Positions 14,208-25,149 of a DNA stretch of 64,000 nucleotides are shown here, one piece after another. Below the pieces are notes generated by a model. It had not been told where the DNA came from. It worked only from the letters and a program-made list of their open reading frames with translations, and did no database searches. The translations under genes and the position numbers were made by a program. Source of the DNA: Carassius auratus (Eukaryota; Chordata; Actinopteri; Cypriniformes; Cyprinidae); assembly GCF_003368295.1 (NCBI RefSeq), contig NC_039253.1, positions 6,904,193 to 6,968,192 of the forward strand, in the 5' to 3' direction. Numbering within the stretch: position 1 is the stretch's first letter; every line of letters starts with the position of its first letter.

Positions 14208-17200
14208 ATGTCATCTCCTGGAATGGGCACCCCGAGCGACCCTCTGCTGTCCAGTCCTGTAGAGGGGAAGTTCAGGACTTCCCAGGAAGGCACCTGGAGA
14301 CCCACTCTGCCCAAAACGTCCAGTTTCCCATCGTCCACCACGCGGCACCTCAGTCACAGAGCCAACAACTTCCAGAGGCACCCGAAGCGACGGAAACTGA
14401 TCAGGCCGTCTCCGCCGCCGCCGCCGAACACACCGTGCCCCCTGGAGCAGCTCGACCTGAGCGAACTTCCTCCGAGACGCACTTTCCCCGAGCTTGTCTT
14501 CAATGGCTGCATTTTGTTTGGGATCGAGTTCAGCTATGCGATGGAAACGGCGTACGTCACGCCTGTGTTACTTCAGATGGGGTTGCCCGACCAGTTCTAC
14601 AGTCTTGTGTGGTTCATCAGTCCAATTTTAGGTATGTTGATATTCACTAAAAAACTGTTTTGAAGAATGTCCCATATAACTAATTTTGGTTATAAAGAAA
14701 AAAACAAACATCCTTTTGAAATGTTTAAAAATGTCAACATTTAGTCAGTAAAGTCGTCAGTCTTTTTTTATGATTCCCAGGATTCCTACTGCAACCAATT
14801 CTTGGGGCATGGAGTGACCGATGTACGTCTCGCTTTGGCCGCAGGAGACCTTTTATTTTTGCCTTGGCAATAGGTAAGAAACATGAATTTAGTTATTGCA
14901 AACTTCAATAACTGATCTCTTTGTTTGCTCTTTAAAGGATCAGCTAACTTCCAGAATGAAAAATTCCTTATAATTTATTCACCCTTTATCATCCAGTCAT
15001 CCACGATTCATGTCTTTCTTTCTTCAGTCGAAAAGAAATGAAGGTTTTTGAGGAAAACGTTCCATGATTTTTGGACTTCAGTGTCGGCCAACGGGTTGAA
15101 GGTCCAAATTGCAGTTCCAATGCAGCTTTAAAGGGCTCTACACAATCCCTGTCAAGGCAAAAGGTCTTTGGACCTTCAACCCGTTGGCCGACATTGAAGT
15201 ACACTATATGGAGTAAAATCCTTGAATTTTTTTCCTCAGAAACCTTAATTACTTTTCGACTGAAGACTGAAAGACATGAACATTTTGGATGACATGGAAG
15301 TGAGTAAATTATCAACAAGTTTTAATTCTAGACATGAACTAATCCTTTAATGTGATACTGAAACTAGAGTTTCAGGTTTTAAGACTTGATTTTAATTGAA
15401 AATACTTTGATGTTGCTCTTTTGGTGTGTTTGCAGGGGCTCTGCTGGGTCTAACACTGGTGCTGAATGGACGGGACATTGGATCGGCTGTGGCCGACACC
15501 ACCCTGGATCACAAGTGGGGCATCGTGCTGACGGTGTGTGGCGTGGTTCTGATGGACTTCAGTGCCGACTCAGCAGACAACCCCAGTCATGCGTACATGA
15601 TGGATGTGTGTAGCCCAGAGGACCAGGACCGAGGCCTAAATATTCATGCTCTTCTGGCAGGTTAGAGAAAAACTTGATTAATTATGGTTAAATGTCCATT
15701 TAAAGTAATATTTTGTTTTTAACTTAACTGCTTGAGTCGTGGTTTTCACACAAGGACTTTTTCTCATAATTCTTAAAATCGAATATATGTCTAATCACAT
15801 CAGTGTTGTTTTAGTAATATTTCTATACCACTATGATAGTTATACAGATTTTGTTTTTATATTTTCAGTTTTTAGTTGAATTTGTCTTTTTTTGTCATTT
15901 TTGTCAGTTGTACCCATCCTTTAGTTTTTCATTCATTAATTATTTTGTCTAATTTGAGTTTTTTTGTGGTTAAAAGTATAGTGCTGCCAGATCAATTGAA
16001 CACATTTAATCTTATTGAATTAATTCCCTGGAAATCTGTAATTTTATTATTATTTATAAATTATTTTTGCATATTATTATAGTCATTTTGTTTTGTGACT
16101 CGCCACTTTCATTAGTAAAAAAAAATTGCTTTAATTTATTTGTTTTTAATTTTTCATTTAAACTAATCAGCTTTTGATTTAGTCAAATTTGACAATGATT
16201 TCAGTTACCTATGTAAGTATAGTACTCCTAAATCCATTTGAAACATTTACCAAATTAAATCAATTCCATTAAAATGAGTTTTATTTTAGTATTGTTCATA
16301 TATTATAACAGTATTTATGTATTTTGATTTAGCTAGTATTTTTATATTTTCAGTTTTAATTTTCATTTAAGTCATTTTTTTTTCATTTTTTTAAAGTAAT
16401 TCTATTTAGATTATTTTTTAAAGTTTTTCAGATATTAGTGATTTTTAAGGATTTACTAAACATGTATGTCAGTTTTTGTATTTTTTTTTTCAGTTTCAGT
16501 ATATATTTCATCTACTGTTAGTTGCAAAGACAAGTTTTCAAATGTTCTGATATTATCTAATATTTATAATTTATTTCATTTCAGCTTTACTACTTTTTAG
16601 CTTTACAGCTTTTAAATATTTGTTTACATTTTACGTTTTAAATATCATATTTATACTTTACATTTATACTCAGCTTTATTTAAATTACCAAACCCGTTTT
16701 TTAATAGTCTTACATTTAGTTAAGAGTAACAGCACTGAATCACATTGGTCTGAATCACACCAGGTCTCGGCGGCGGCTTCGGCTACATTGTGGGTGGCAT
16801 TAACTGGGACAAAACGGAGTTCGGAAGGTCGATGGGTGGCCAGCTCCGGGTCATATACCTGTTCACCAGCATCACCCTCGCTGCCACCACAGCCATGACC
16901 CTCACCAGCATCCCAGAGCGACCTCTACCCCAGCCTCAAACCAAAAGCAACCTCAAGAGCCCCAGTCTGCCCCTGCCGCCCTCCCCACCTCCTCCCCCTG
17001 GAGCCGCTGTGGACCAGAATGAGGAGGCTGAGGACGAAGCCCTTTATAACAGCCAGTTCTCCAATTATCGCTACCAGGATCCACTGGGCCGCTCGAATAG
17101 CGCCAACGCACGTCTCTACGCAGGCCTCACCAGCCCCATGTCCCCTCTGAGTCCTCTGACGCCCAAATACGGCAGCTTCATCAGTCGGGACAGCTCGCTC

Positions 17201-20200
17201 ACGGGCATTAATGAGTTTGCTTCCTCTTTAAGCACCTCCTACATAGACAGAGTAATGATTGAATGCTACACCGGACAGCAGACTCCATTAGAACCCGAGG
17301 CGGTGGCTCCGCCTCTTCCTCCTGGGGACACGCCCCCTCCTCCTCAAAGTCAAACAGCTGCCGCAGATGAAGTTACACAGCAAATCAAACTCTCGCAGCC
17401 TAATGGACAGCTGTTGGCAAGTGAAGCACTACAGGATAATGAACAGAAGCAAGCCATTGAACCCGCTGAGCAGTTTAATGAGGGCCAACAGGCTGCGTCA
17501 GGGTCACAGCGAGGCAGTAGCTCAGGGATACTGAAGCGCCCCCAGAGTCTGGCCTTAATGGAGGAGCCGCTGATTGATCCGAGCGGGGGTCTGGACAACG
17601 GTCGTAGACGCACTGTCACCTTCAGTCAACAGGTCAGTTTGTACTGCAGGTTTGTCTGTGTGCATAAATATCAGAACCAAGTATTATTTACATGCTCCTT
17701 ATAATATTTATTAAGTTTGAATTAGCTTTTATGTTCGGTTTTAGGTTTTAGACATTTTGTTATGTGCTTTTGTCATTTGTGACCCTGTCTGTGAAATCCA
17801 GGCTAAAATCTCAAAATCTATTTCAACCATTAATTTCACTAATTTAAATTTTGACATGGACTTACTCTGTCAATATTTAAAGGGGGGGGGGGGTGAAATG
17901 CTCGTTTTCACTCAATATCCTGTTAATCTTGAGTACCTATAGAATAGTACTGCATCCTTCATAACTCCAAAAAGCCTTTAGTTTTATTATATTCATAAGA
18001 GAAAGATAGTCTGTACCGATTTTTCCCGGAAAAACACGAGTGGCTGGAGGCGTGACGTGTGGGCGGAGCTAAAGAATCACGAGCGACAGTAGGCTTTTGC
18101 ATTGACAGCGTTTGGAAGCATCGACATTACCATGAGGAAAAACACATCCAAAACAAACCATGGCTAACAGTCAGATTTAGCCGTTTATTAACGTCTCTAT
18201 GTGGTATGTACTGAAACTGTATATATTTGCTTGGCGGTTTTGGAAAATGACTAAGTTCCACTTTGTAGTCTTTTTTTTTTTTTTTTTTTTTTTTTTAAGC
18301 TGTACATGTGGAAAGTGCAGTTTGATGACAATATTGCATGTTGTTTACTTGATGTGCTTACGCGCCGATAGCTAAGTTAACAACACAGAGATATTTGAAG
18401 CAGTTTTACTCACCGCATGCGGTTCCAACACACGATCGTGACCCTTTTTCGTTGGGACTGCATTATCCTTAAGAAATAAACGATGTGCAAATCCGGCGTC
18501 AAACTGGACCTTGTTTGTAAAACAAGCATCTTCGAAATGCAGGGAACAAACAAAAACACTTGCACAACTCCGTTGATGCTCTGTAAAAATAAACTCCATC
18601 CACTGGTCTCTTAAAGGGGGGGTGAAATGCTCGTTTTCACTCAATATCCTGTTAATCTTGAGTACCTATAGAGTAGTACTGCATCCTTCATAACTCCAAA
18701 AAGTCTTTAGTTTTATTATATTCATAAGAGAAAGATAGTCTGTACCGATTTTTCCCGGAAAAACACGAGCGCCTGGAGACGTGACATGTGGGCGGAGCTA
18801 AAGAATCACGAGCGCCAGTAGGCTTTTGCGTCGAGAGCGTTTGGAAGCTGTGACAGCTGTGAAGGCTGAAACTGAACGAGAGCAGCAGCAGCAACGACTC
18901 GCTCCGAGCGGGGCTCGAACCCGGGTCTCCGCATGGGAGGCGGACGCACTAACAAGGAGGCAGAGATATTTTAAGCAGTTTTACTCACCGTATGCGGTTC
19001 CAACACACGATCGTGACCCTTTTTCGTTGGGATTGCATTATCCTTAAGAAATAAATGATGTGCAAATCCATCGTCAAACTGGGCCTTGTTTGTAAAACAA
19101 GCATTTTAGAAATGCAGGGAAAAAACACAAACACTTGCACAACTCCGTTGATGCTCTGTAAAAATAAACTCCATCCACTGGTCCCTTAATACTGTTTTTT
19201 CTTTGGTAATCTGTGCAGGGCTGTCTTGCCCTGGCAACCAAAAACACACTTCTTTTGTGACATTTCACGACGCTCTCGCTCTGATCAGTGAAGTCTGTTG
19301 TGCTCTCAGTGCTCTGCTCTACGGGAGTGCGCGCTCTTCCGGCAGAAGTGCCTCAGGACCCATATAAGGAAATTCCGCTCCATCTAACGTCACACAGAGC
19401 CATACTTAAAAAAAAACTTTCCGAAACTTGTGACAAACCGGAAGAGGTTTTTTTGGAACAAAAATACTCCTTCAAACGTACAACTTAATTTTTGAAACTT
19501 TGTCCATGTTTAGCATGGGAATCCAACTCTTTAACAGTGTAAAAAACTCAGTATGCATGAAATAGCATTTCTCCCCCCCCCCCCCCCCCCCTTTAAGATA
19601 TTTAAGGTTAGATTTCCACAGAATGTTCGACATCTTTATGAAGGATGATTTTATGTAGAAATCACAAAAAAGGACTTTAGCTGGGTTTTCACAGTCAGGG
19701 TCACATTAGTATTGGTTTAAAATCTCTGTTCAGTTTTAATTTATTGTACTTTAACTTAACAATTTTTGTTTTCATTTATTAATAGTTTTTATTGTTTTAA
19801 TTTTACTATTGAAGTATATCACTCCCAAATACATTTTATATTTTACCATATTTAAACCAATTAACTGAAAATCTGTGTTATTTTAAGTATTATTGTAGGA
19901 GTATTTATTATTATTTTTGAATTAGTTTTAATTTTTGTATTTTCAGATTAATTTTAGTTATGTGTTATGTGCCTTTATTTTTTAAATGTCTATTTAGATA
20001 TACTTTATTTGTATCTCAGTTTTAAATTGAATTATTTTATAATGTAAACATTTCAGTTAGCAGTCAAGACAAGTTTATTTTTTCATTTTTGTTTATGAAT
20101 TATTCTGAATAATTTGACTATATTTTTAATTACCCCCAAATACATTTATCACATTTTACATATTTAAATAAATTTCCTTAATTCCTGTGTTTTAGTATTA

Positions 20201-22996
20201 TTTGCATAGTATTGCAGTATTATTAATATTGAGAATTAGCTATTTTTTCATATTTTCTTTCTTTTTTTTTAATTAGTTTCAGTTGTAATATTTTGGTTTA
20301 TGTTTTTCATATATTTCTTAAGGTTTATTTTATTTTAGTTTGGAGTGATTTTAGGACTTTAACATTTTTATTTCAGTTAGCTGTCAAGATTTTTATTTTA
20401 TTTTTGTTCATTAATTATTCTATATAATTTGACTTTTTTTTTTTTAATTACTTGTAAAACTATACTACTTCCAAATACGTTTTAACAGTTTTTACTGTAT
20501 TTAAATAAATGTTCTTATTTCAGTATTATTTGTATGTTATTATAGTATTATTAATATATTATCATAGCATTATTAATATAGAATAGAATAGAATAGAATA
20601 GAATAGAATAGAACAGAACAGAACTGAATAGAATAGAATGAGCTTTTATTGCCAGGCATGTTTACACGTACAAGGAATTTTCACATTTTCTGTTTCTATT
20701 TTGAATTTAGATTCAGTTTTCAAATTTTGTTGTATTGTTCTTTTACTCGTTTAATTCGTTTTTTTATATATTTCTGTATAATTCTTTTTCACTTAGTTGC
20801 CAAGGCAACATTTCAAATTATTATAATTTTTTTAAAGTGTATACTCATGCATTTTTATGGTTTTCTCAAGGTGGCAAATATATTGCTGAATGGCATGCGT
20901 TATGACAGTGACCTCAGTGTCAGCCATGAAGCAGCAGACTCTCAAATGTCAATGAAGCTGCTCTGTACCGCCATCTATAGGATGCCTCCATGTTTACGAA
21001 GCCTCTGCACCAACCATTTCCTGGGTAATAAAGGTTTTGAATTTTATTGAGCATATACAAAATGTCTGAGGCTCATATTTGTTGTTTTAATAATAAGCAC
21101 AGACATTGCACATAGACTTCAAATAGAGGTTTAGATAACAGAATTAGAGACCTATAGCTGATTACATTTCTTAGCTGCTATGCTAACAATCACCAGTGCC
21201 AAACAGGATTTGCTGATGTCTTTTCTTTTTCTTTTTTGAGTTTAATATTTAGATACATTCCAAAATGAAATCAAGTTAATTGATAGAATGCTAAAATAAA
21301 ACAAAATGTAAATATTACATAAGAAAAGAACATAAGAAGTGTCTTATTGGCAGCTAACGAAAATTAAAATAAGGTAAGTACTAAAGTTACTAAAACAGAA
21401 ATAAAAATAAATTATAGCTACAAAGAAATGTATATTTTTTAAATAATTAAAAAAATAATAATAAAAATGACTAAAGAAATGAAGAAAAAAATTAAATAAA
21501 AGCTAAATGAAAATATTAATAAACACTATAGTAATATATAAATAATACTAAGGAAAATTTAAATATGAACAAATTTAAATATGTGTTAAATGGATCTGGA
21601 TTTTTTAGGTAACTAAAGCATAATTAAATTAGCCAAAATAATTAATTTAAATTTATAAATCATGAGCATGGGATTCGGCTAATATAAAATGATTTTTATG
21701 TCCACATCTTTCATCTTCCATCACAAATGTTGACTGGCACAGGTTGGTTATCGTTCGAGGGGATGCTGCTCTTCTACACAGACTTTATGGGGGAGGTTGT
21801 GTTTGGGGGCGACCCAAAGGCCCACTACGATTCAGAGGAGTACAAGCGCTACAATTCAGGCGTCACCATGGGCTGCTGGGGGATGTGCATCTATGCATTC
21901 AGTGCTGCTTTTTATTCAGGTTAGTAAAAGAGCACAGTACGATTACAGCATTCACAAATATGAATTGTAAGTCACTTTGCTTTCCTCCGTCTTTTCCTCT
22001 TTCAGCCATTCTTGAGAAGCTAGAGGAGCGGTTCTCACTGCGTTCTCTGTATTTTTTCGCCTATCTGGCCTTTGGTTTGGGCACAGGGCTGGCCACTCTC
22101 TCCACCAACCTGTACGTGCTGCTGTCTCTCTGCGTCACCTACGGCGTTCTCTTCTCTTCTCTCTGTACGCTGCCTTACTCTCTGCTCTGTGAATACTACC
22201 AGAGCCCACAGGTGAGAGCACTAAATAATGAGATGTAAAAATAACCTCATGTTTATGGGAACGCACTTATAATGGAAGTCTATGGGCACAGTATCAGTAG
22301 AAACATTAATATTCTCACTGTTTCAAAAGAATATAATCTAAATGAAACGTTATTTGTGAACCCAGCTAAAGGGAATGTTCTGGCAAGGTTCTTTCAAAGT
22401 TCTGAACAGACGTTATATTAGTAATATATGCGTTTAGCAGACACTTTTATCCAAAGTGCATTCAGGCTATAAATTTTTACCTATCATGTGTTCCCAGAGA
22501 ATCAAACCCACAACCTTGCGCTTGATTAATGATTAACATTTTCTTTACTTAAATGAACATTAATGGGAACATGAACAGAAGCTAAATGTTCTTAGAACAG
22601 ATTTTTGTTAGCTGGGAACATGAGACTAGTAACAAAAAATGGCTAACCTTGTTTGTGCAAATTTATATAGATTTGTAAAATTCCTTCCACAACTATAGTG
22701 AACACTTTACACAGTACAACAGAAATAGGGATAGTGAAAATATAAGGATACATATTTGCAATATTGTTGTTGGCAACACATAAAACAAAGATTTTGTACA
22801 ACCTTTCACCTCAAATAGTATATAAAGTAATTGTATGCTATAATTAACAAAAATGTAAGTGTTTTTAAAAACCCTCTGTAATATTTTGCCTCATAGGCTT
22901 CCATTGCATGTGCAATATAATAAAGTAAGAAATTATTGTCACTGGTTTTCGACCTCATGTACTACATATTTTATCTTTTTGGCTGCAATAAAAAAA

Positions 22997-23081
<85 letters not shown>

Positions 23082-23784
23082 AAAAGAACTTAAATGTAAA
23101 TTAGAAATGCTACCTTGGCCTTGTTGCCTTGAAATGCTACTAACTCAAATAAGTTGAAAGTGAAATAAAAATAAAATTAAATTAAAGCTAAATAGAAATA
23201 TATATATATAAAACAAATTACATAAACAGAAAAATTTCAATGGAAACTAAACTGAAACTGTAACTGAATTTTTGATTGAACTCAATTAGGGTGACAATAG
23301 CTTTGTGTTTTTCACTGAAATGACCTGGCTTTGTATTTTTATTGGTGGTCCTTGTTCATTATGTGTATGTGTATTTGCAATGTTTGACTGTTCTCTGTAG
23401 ATCCTAGAAGTTTGAAAACAATAGGAACATTAGGAAAACTAAGACATGTTTGTAAGAAAGAAGGAGGACGTACGGTCACCCTCGGTCAATGTCCACATGT
23501 TGTTCCTGCAGTTCTGTGGCTCATCAGAGGACGGGACCAGGCGTGGGATGGGGGTGGACATCTCCCTGCTCAGCTGCCAGTACTTCCTGGCACAGATCCT
23601 GGTTTCGGTGGCGATGGGCCCTCTGACATCGCTGGTGGGGGGGGCCCAGGGCGTCATGTACTTTGCGAGTCTGATGTCATTTGTGGGGTGCCTGTACTCC
23701 TCACTGTGTGTGGTGTACCATCTGCCAGCACCCGAGGGTGAGCCTCCCCCGAGTGAGACGCAGCCGCTGCTGGTGCACATTTAG
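14208..23784 (+). CDS. slc45a1: slc45a1, proton-coupled sugar transporter (8 coding exons)
   Basis: Coding exons by GT-AG junctions: 14208-14631, 14781-14873, 15436-15660, 16764-17632, 20871-21024, 21743-21919, 22006-22211, 23512-23784 (stop TAG 23782-23784). They join to 2421 nt, 806 aa, without stops. SLC45A1 (PAST-A/DNB5) is a 12-helix major-facilitator protein that moves glucose or galactose with protons across the plasma membrane, mainly in brain (family knowledge). The identity rests on near-exact family stretches: the N-terminal HLSHRANNF and basic HPKRRK, NGCILFGIEFSYAMETAY in helix 1, the RFGRRRP loop (about residues 159-165; the RxGRRR signature shared with sucrose carriers), DFSADSADNPSHAYMMDVCS, and TVTFSQQ/VANILLNG at the exon 4/5 join. 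A long proline- and serine-rich cytosolic loop (about residues 285-540, all in exon 4) separates the two six-helix halves. Human SLC45A1 is about 748 aa; the extra length is mainly this loop. The ATG at 14208 lies 10 nt after a strong acceptor (14196-14197), so the 5' UTR continues in an upstream exon. Confidence 0.97.
14932..15350. mobile_element. TTAA-flanked foldback MITE in slc45a1 intron (between coding exons 2 and 3)
   Basis: TTAA at 14932-14935 and 15347-15350 flank ends AGGATCAGCTAACTTC and (inverted) AGGATTAGTTCATGTC. The middle contains an exact inverted repeat of about 25 bp, based on TCGGCCAACGGGTTGAAGG at about 15084-15104 and its complement at 15170-15191. The element has no coding capacity of its own. 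It is spliced out with the intron. Confidence 0.75.
15690..16720. repeat. T-rich diverged long repeat in slc45a1 intron 3
   Basis: Poorly conserved copies of one unit occur here, recognisable by a segment like 'CCAAATACATTT ... AATTCC.T.AAAATCTGT..TTTTA.TATTATT'. Copies start near 15983 and 16220 and continue in the next intron near 19815, 20130 and 20463. The sequence is T-rich on the coding strand throughout. Confidence 0.5.
18430..18615 (-). pseudogene. THAP zinc-finger fragment inside transposon copy A
   Basis: The minus-strand frame reads VCSLHFEDACF, then GFAHRLFLKDNAVPTKKG. This is the second half of a THAP C2CH zinc finger: the CxxH pair, the following F...CF spacing and the AVPT box are all in place. 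The first CxxC pair is absent, so the finger cannot fold as in a complete THAP protein. The frame runs into the transposon end, so its start codon region is terminal-repeat sequence. A related but frame-disrupted copy lies in copy B at about 18980-19190. It is a remnant of a transposase DNA-binding domain. Confidence 0.6.
18901..18961 (-). other. tRNA-like 3' half in transposon copy B
   Basis: On the minus strand, TCCGC-CTCCCAT-GCGGA forms a perfect 5-bp anticodon stem with a 7-nt loop and anticodon CCC (glycine-type, + strand 18935-18937). A B-box-like GGGTTCGAGCC T-arm follows. The acceptor and D-arm 5' half are missing or unrecognisable, so it is not a functional tRNA. It is absent from copy A. 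Confidence 0.5.
19730..20640. repeat. T-rich diverged repeats ending in (GAATA)n
   Basis: Units starting near 19815, 20130 and 20463 (spacing about 315 and 333 bp) are alike and related to those in intron 3. The block ends with a GAATA pentanucleotide run (20581-20640) followed by TTTTATTGCCAGGCATG, which resembles the tail of a fish non-LTR element. Confidence 0.55.
21290..21620. repeat. A-rich inverted counterpart of the T-rich intron repeat
   Basis: A-rich sequence such as AAATATTAATAAACACTATAG and ATAATACTAAGGAAA in slc45a1 intron 5 looks like the opposite orientation of the T-rich units in introns 3 and 4. Confidence 0.35.
22433..22530. repeat. truncated SINE-type element in slc45a1 intron 7
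   Basis: TTTAGCAGACACTTTTATCC, GTGCATTCAGGCTATA and AATCAAACCCACAACCTTGC are the characteristic words of a very common cyprinid SINE-like repeat. The 3' part is lost. Confidence 0.65.
22989..23075. repeat. poly-A and (TA)n tract
   Basis: 26 A residues (22989-23014) followed by about 61 bp of TA, in the last intron of slc45a1. Confidence 0.95.
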
Positions 23785-23960
23785 ACCTGATCTCTCACAC
23801 ACCGGGTCCAAAATTAACCCTCCAGAAGCAGCAGACAGGTCACTTTGTGCAACATGAAATAAATCATAATGCAAAACAAATCATTAAGCTCTTTGATATC
23901 AAGAGAAAATTAATCCAAAACAGTCCAATGAATAAAAGATCAATCTTCAAACAACTTTTT
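23785..23960 (+). terminator. slc45a1 3' UTR with poly(A) signals
   Basis: Sequence after the slc45a1 stop. AATAAA hexamers occur at 23858-23863 and 23931-23936, on the coding strand, 75 and 147 nt after the stop. Either could direct cleavage; which is used cannot be told from sequence. Confidence 0.5.
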
Positions 23961-24247
23961 CTCTAGTGGAAAACTTCATTGAGGTTTATAAGAAACCTTT
24001 TGTTCTTTTACTGACAGAACTTCAGTGCACTATTTCTGGACAAATCTGGCCCCTAAATTGTTTTGAGCAGAATCATGTTTTTGTAACAGATTTAGTGTAC
24101 ACAAAAATGTGAAAACATAAACAGTTAAATAATTCCTTTTTCAAAAGTACAAAAAATATGCATACATTGGGGCCCATAAGTCTGGGACTTGATAAAAAAA
24201 AAAAATCTGATTTATTTCATGTAAAACAAGAAAGCAGAAAGATATAT

Positions 24248-24487
24248 TAGTGCTGTCAAATGATTACTTGTGATTAATCACAACCAAAATAAAAGTTTTT
24301 TGTTTACATAATTTATGTATATATATTAAATAGATGTATATATAATATAAATCATATTAATATAAATATATACATGTAAATAGATATATAAATATATACT
24401 GTGTGTATTTGTAACATAATATATATACCTAGTGCACACACATTATGTAAACAAAAAACATTAATAGTGATTTATCTTTTGACAGCA

Positions 24488-24490
<3 letters not shown>
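24248..24490. mobile_element. palindromic MITE with 'TAGTGCTGTCAAA' ends
   Basis: TAGTGCTGTCAAATGATTA on the left and (inverted) TAGTGCTGTCAAAAGATAAA on the right, around an AT-rich centre with TTTGTTTACATAA arms. This is one of the most frequent small elements in zebrafish-like genomes (recognised from memory). It is non-coding. Confidence 0.8.
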
Positions 24491-24544
<54 letters not shown>

Positions 24545-24592
24545 GAAACTGTTTATTTTTGTTAAAATCAGATTTTTTTTAAAATTAAAGGA

Positions 24593-24637
<45 letters not shown>
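24491..24637. repeat. two (TA)n microsatellites
   Basis: TA runs at 24491-24543 and 24596-24637, the first directly abutting the MITE end. Confidence 0.95.
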
Positions 24638-24640
<3 letters not shown>

Positions 24641-25113
24641 AAATAAAATGTAGAAGGTATCTTTCTGATTCTGCACTACTAAGGTAACTGTATTACAAAA
24701 AAGTTTGAAAAAATATCTGACATTCTTCACTATTTTTACATTACATAAATGTATTACAGTAAATTGTCAGGCAAAGTAAGCAAACAAAATACTTAATCTT
24801 TTTGTCATTAATCATTTTTGATGCTCTCAATTAAACAAGATCCTAAATAATAGTGTCTTCTGGACCCCCGTGTATACTAAATTTACCAGCTGTTGTCGGA
24901 CTTGGTAAAAGTTAATTTTGGACCCCATACACACAACAAACAGCTCCGACTCCTGCGCTTGCTTCAGATGCACCCTCCTCACTTTACACCACATGCGCGC
25001 AGAACTGGAGATGTGAGAGAGGGTCAAAGAGCTGTGATTCTGACTATGCATCCCACTCGGATCTCTAATGTAAGCATGCTGCTACAGCGACTGCATGATG
25101 GCAGGCTTGTGTA

Positions 25114-25149
<36 letters not shown>

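Larger units (their letters stand above)
17877..19596. mobile_element. composite Kolobok-like element (partial copy A + copy B)
   Basis: TTAA at 17877-17880 and 19593-19596 flank ends A-G(12)-TGAAATGCT and (inverted) A-G(n)-AGAAATGCT. Copy A (17881-18610) stops at an internal TTAA (18611-18614), where copy B (18615-19592) begins with the same end sequence in the same direction. Over shared parts A and B are nearly identical, but their centres differ completely (about 18120-18385 in A, 18850-18960 in B). Both carry a fragment related to a THAP domain. TTAA target plus THAP points to the Kolobok superfamily (inference). Confidence 0.7.
17779..19707. mobile_element. outer MITE hosting a nested transposon (slc45a1 intron 4)
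   Basis: The left end TGTGACCCTGTCTGTGAAAT and the inverted right end TGTGACCCTGACTGTGAAAA match over about 20 bp and continue with a shared GCTAAA. The element's own sequence is only about 210 bp; a 1.7-kb composite is inserted at an internal TTAA. It lies wholly in the intron between coding exons 4 and 5 of slc45a1. Confidence 0.7.

Noticed and set aside
14989..15318. 109-codon minus-strand and 73-codon plus-strand frames in slc45a1 intron
   Set aside because: They lie wholly inside a palindromic MITE, and the mirrored frames follow from its inverted arms.
18901..18961. Functional tRNA gene
   Set aside because: Only the 3' half is present; no acceptor pairing or D-arm, and it lies within a transposon.
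23439..23780. 113-codon minus-strand frame opposite the last slc45a1 exon
   Set aside because: Shadow of the real coding exon; no family likeness.
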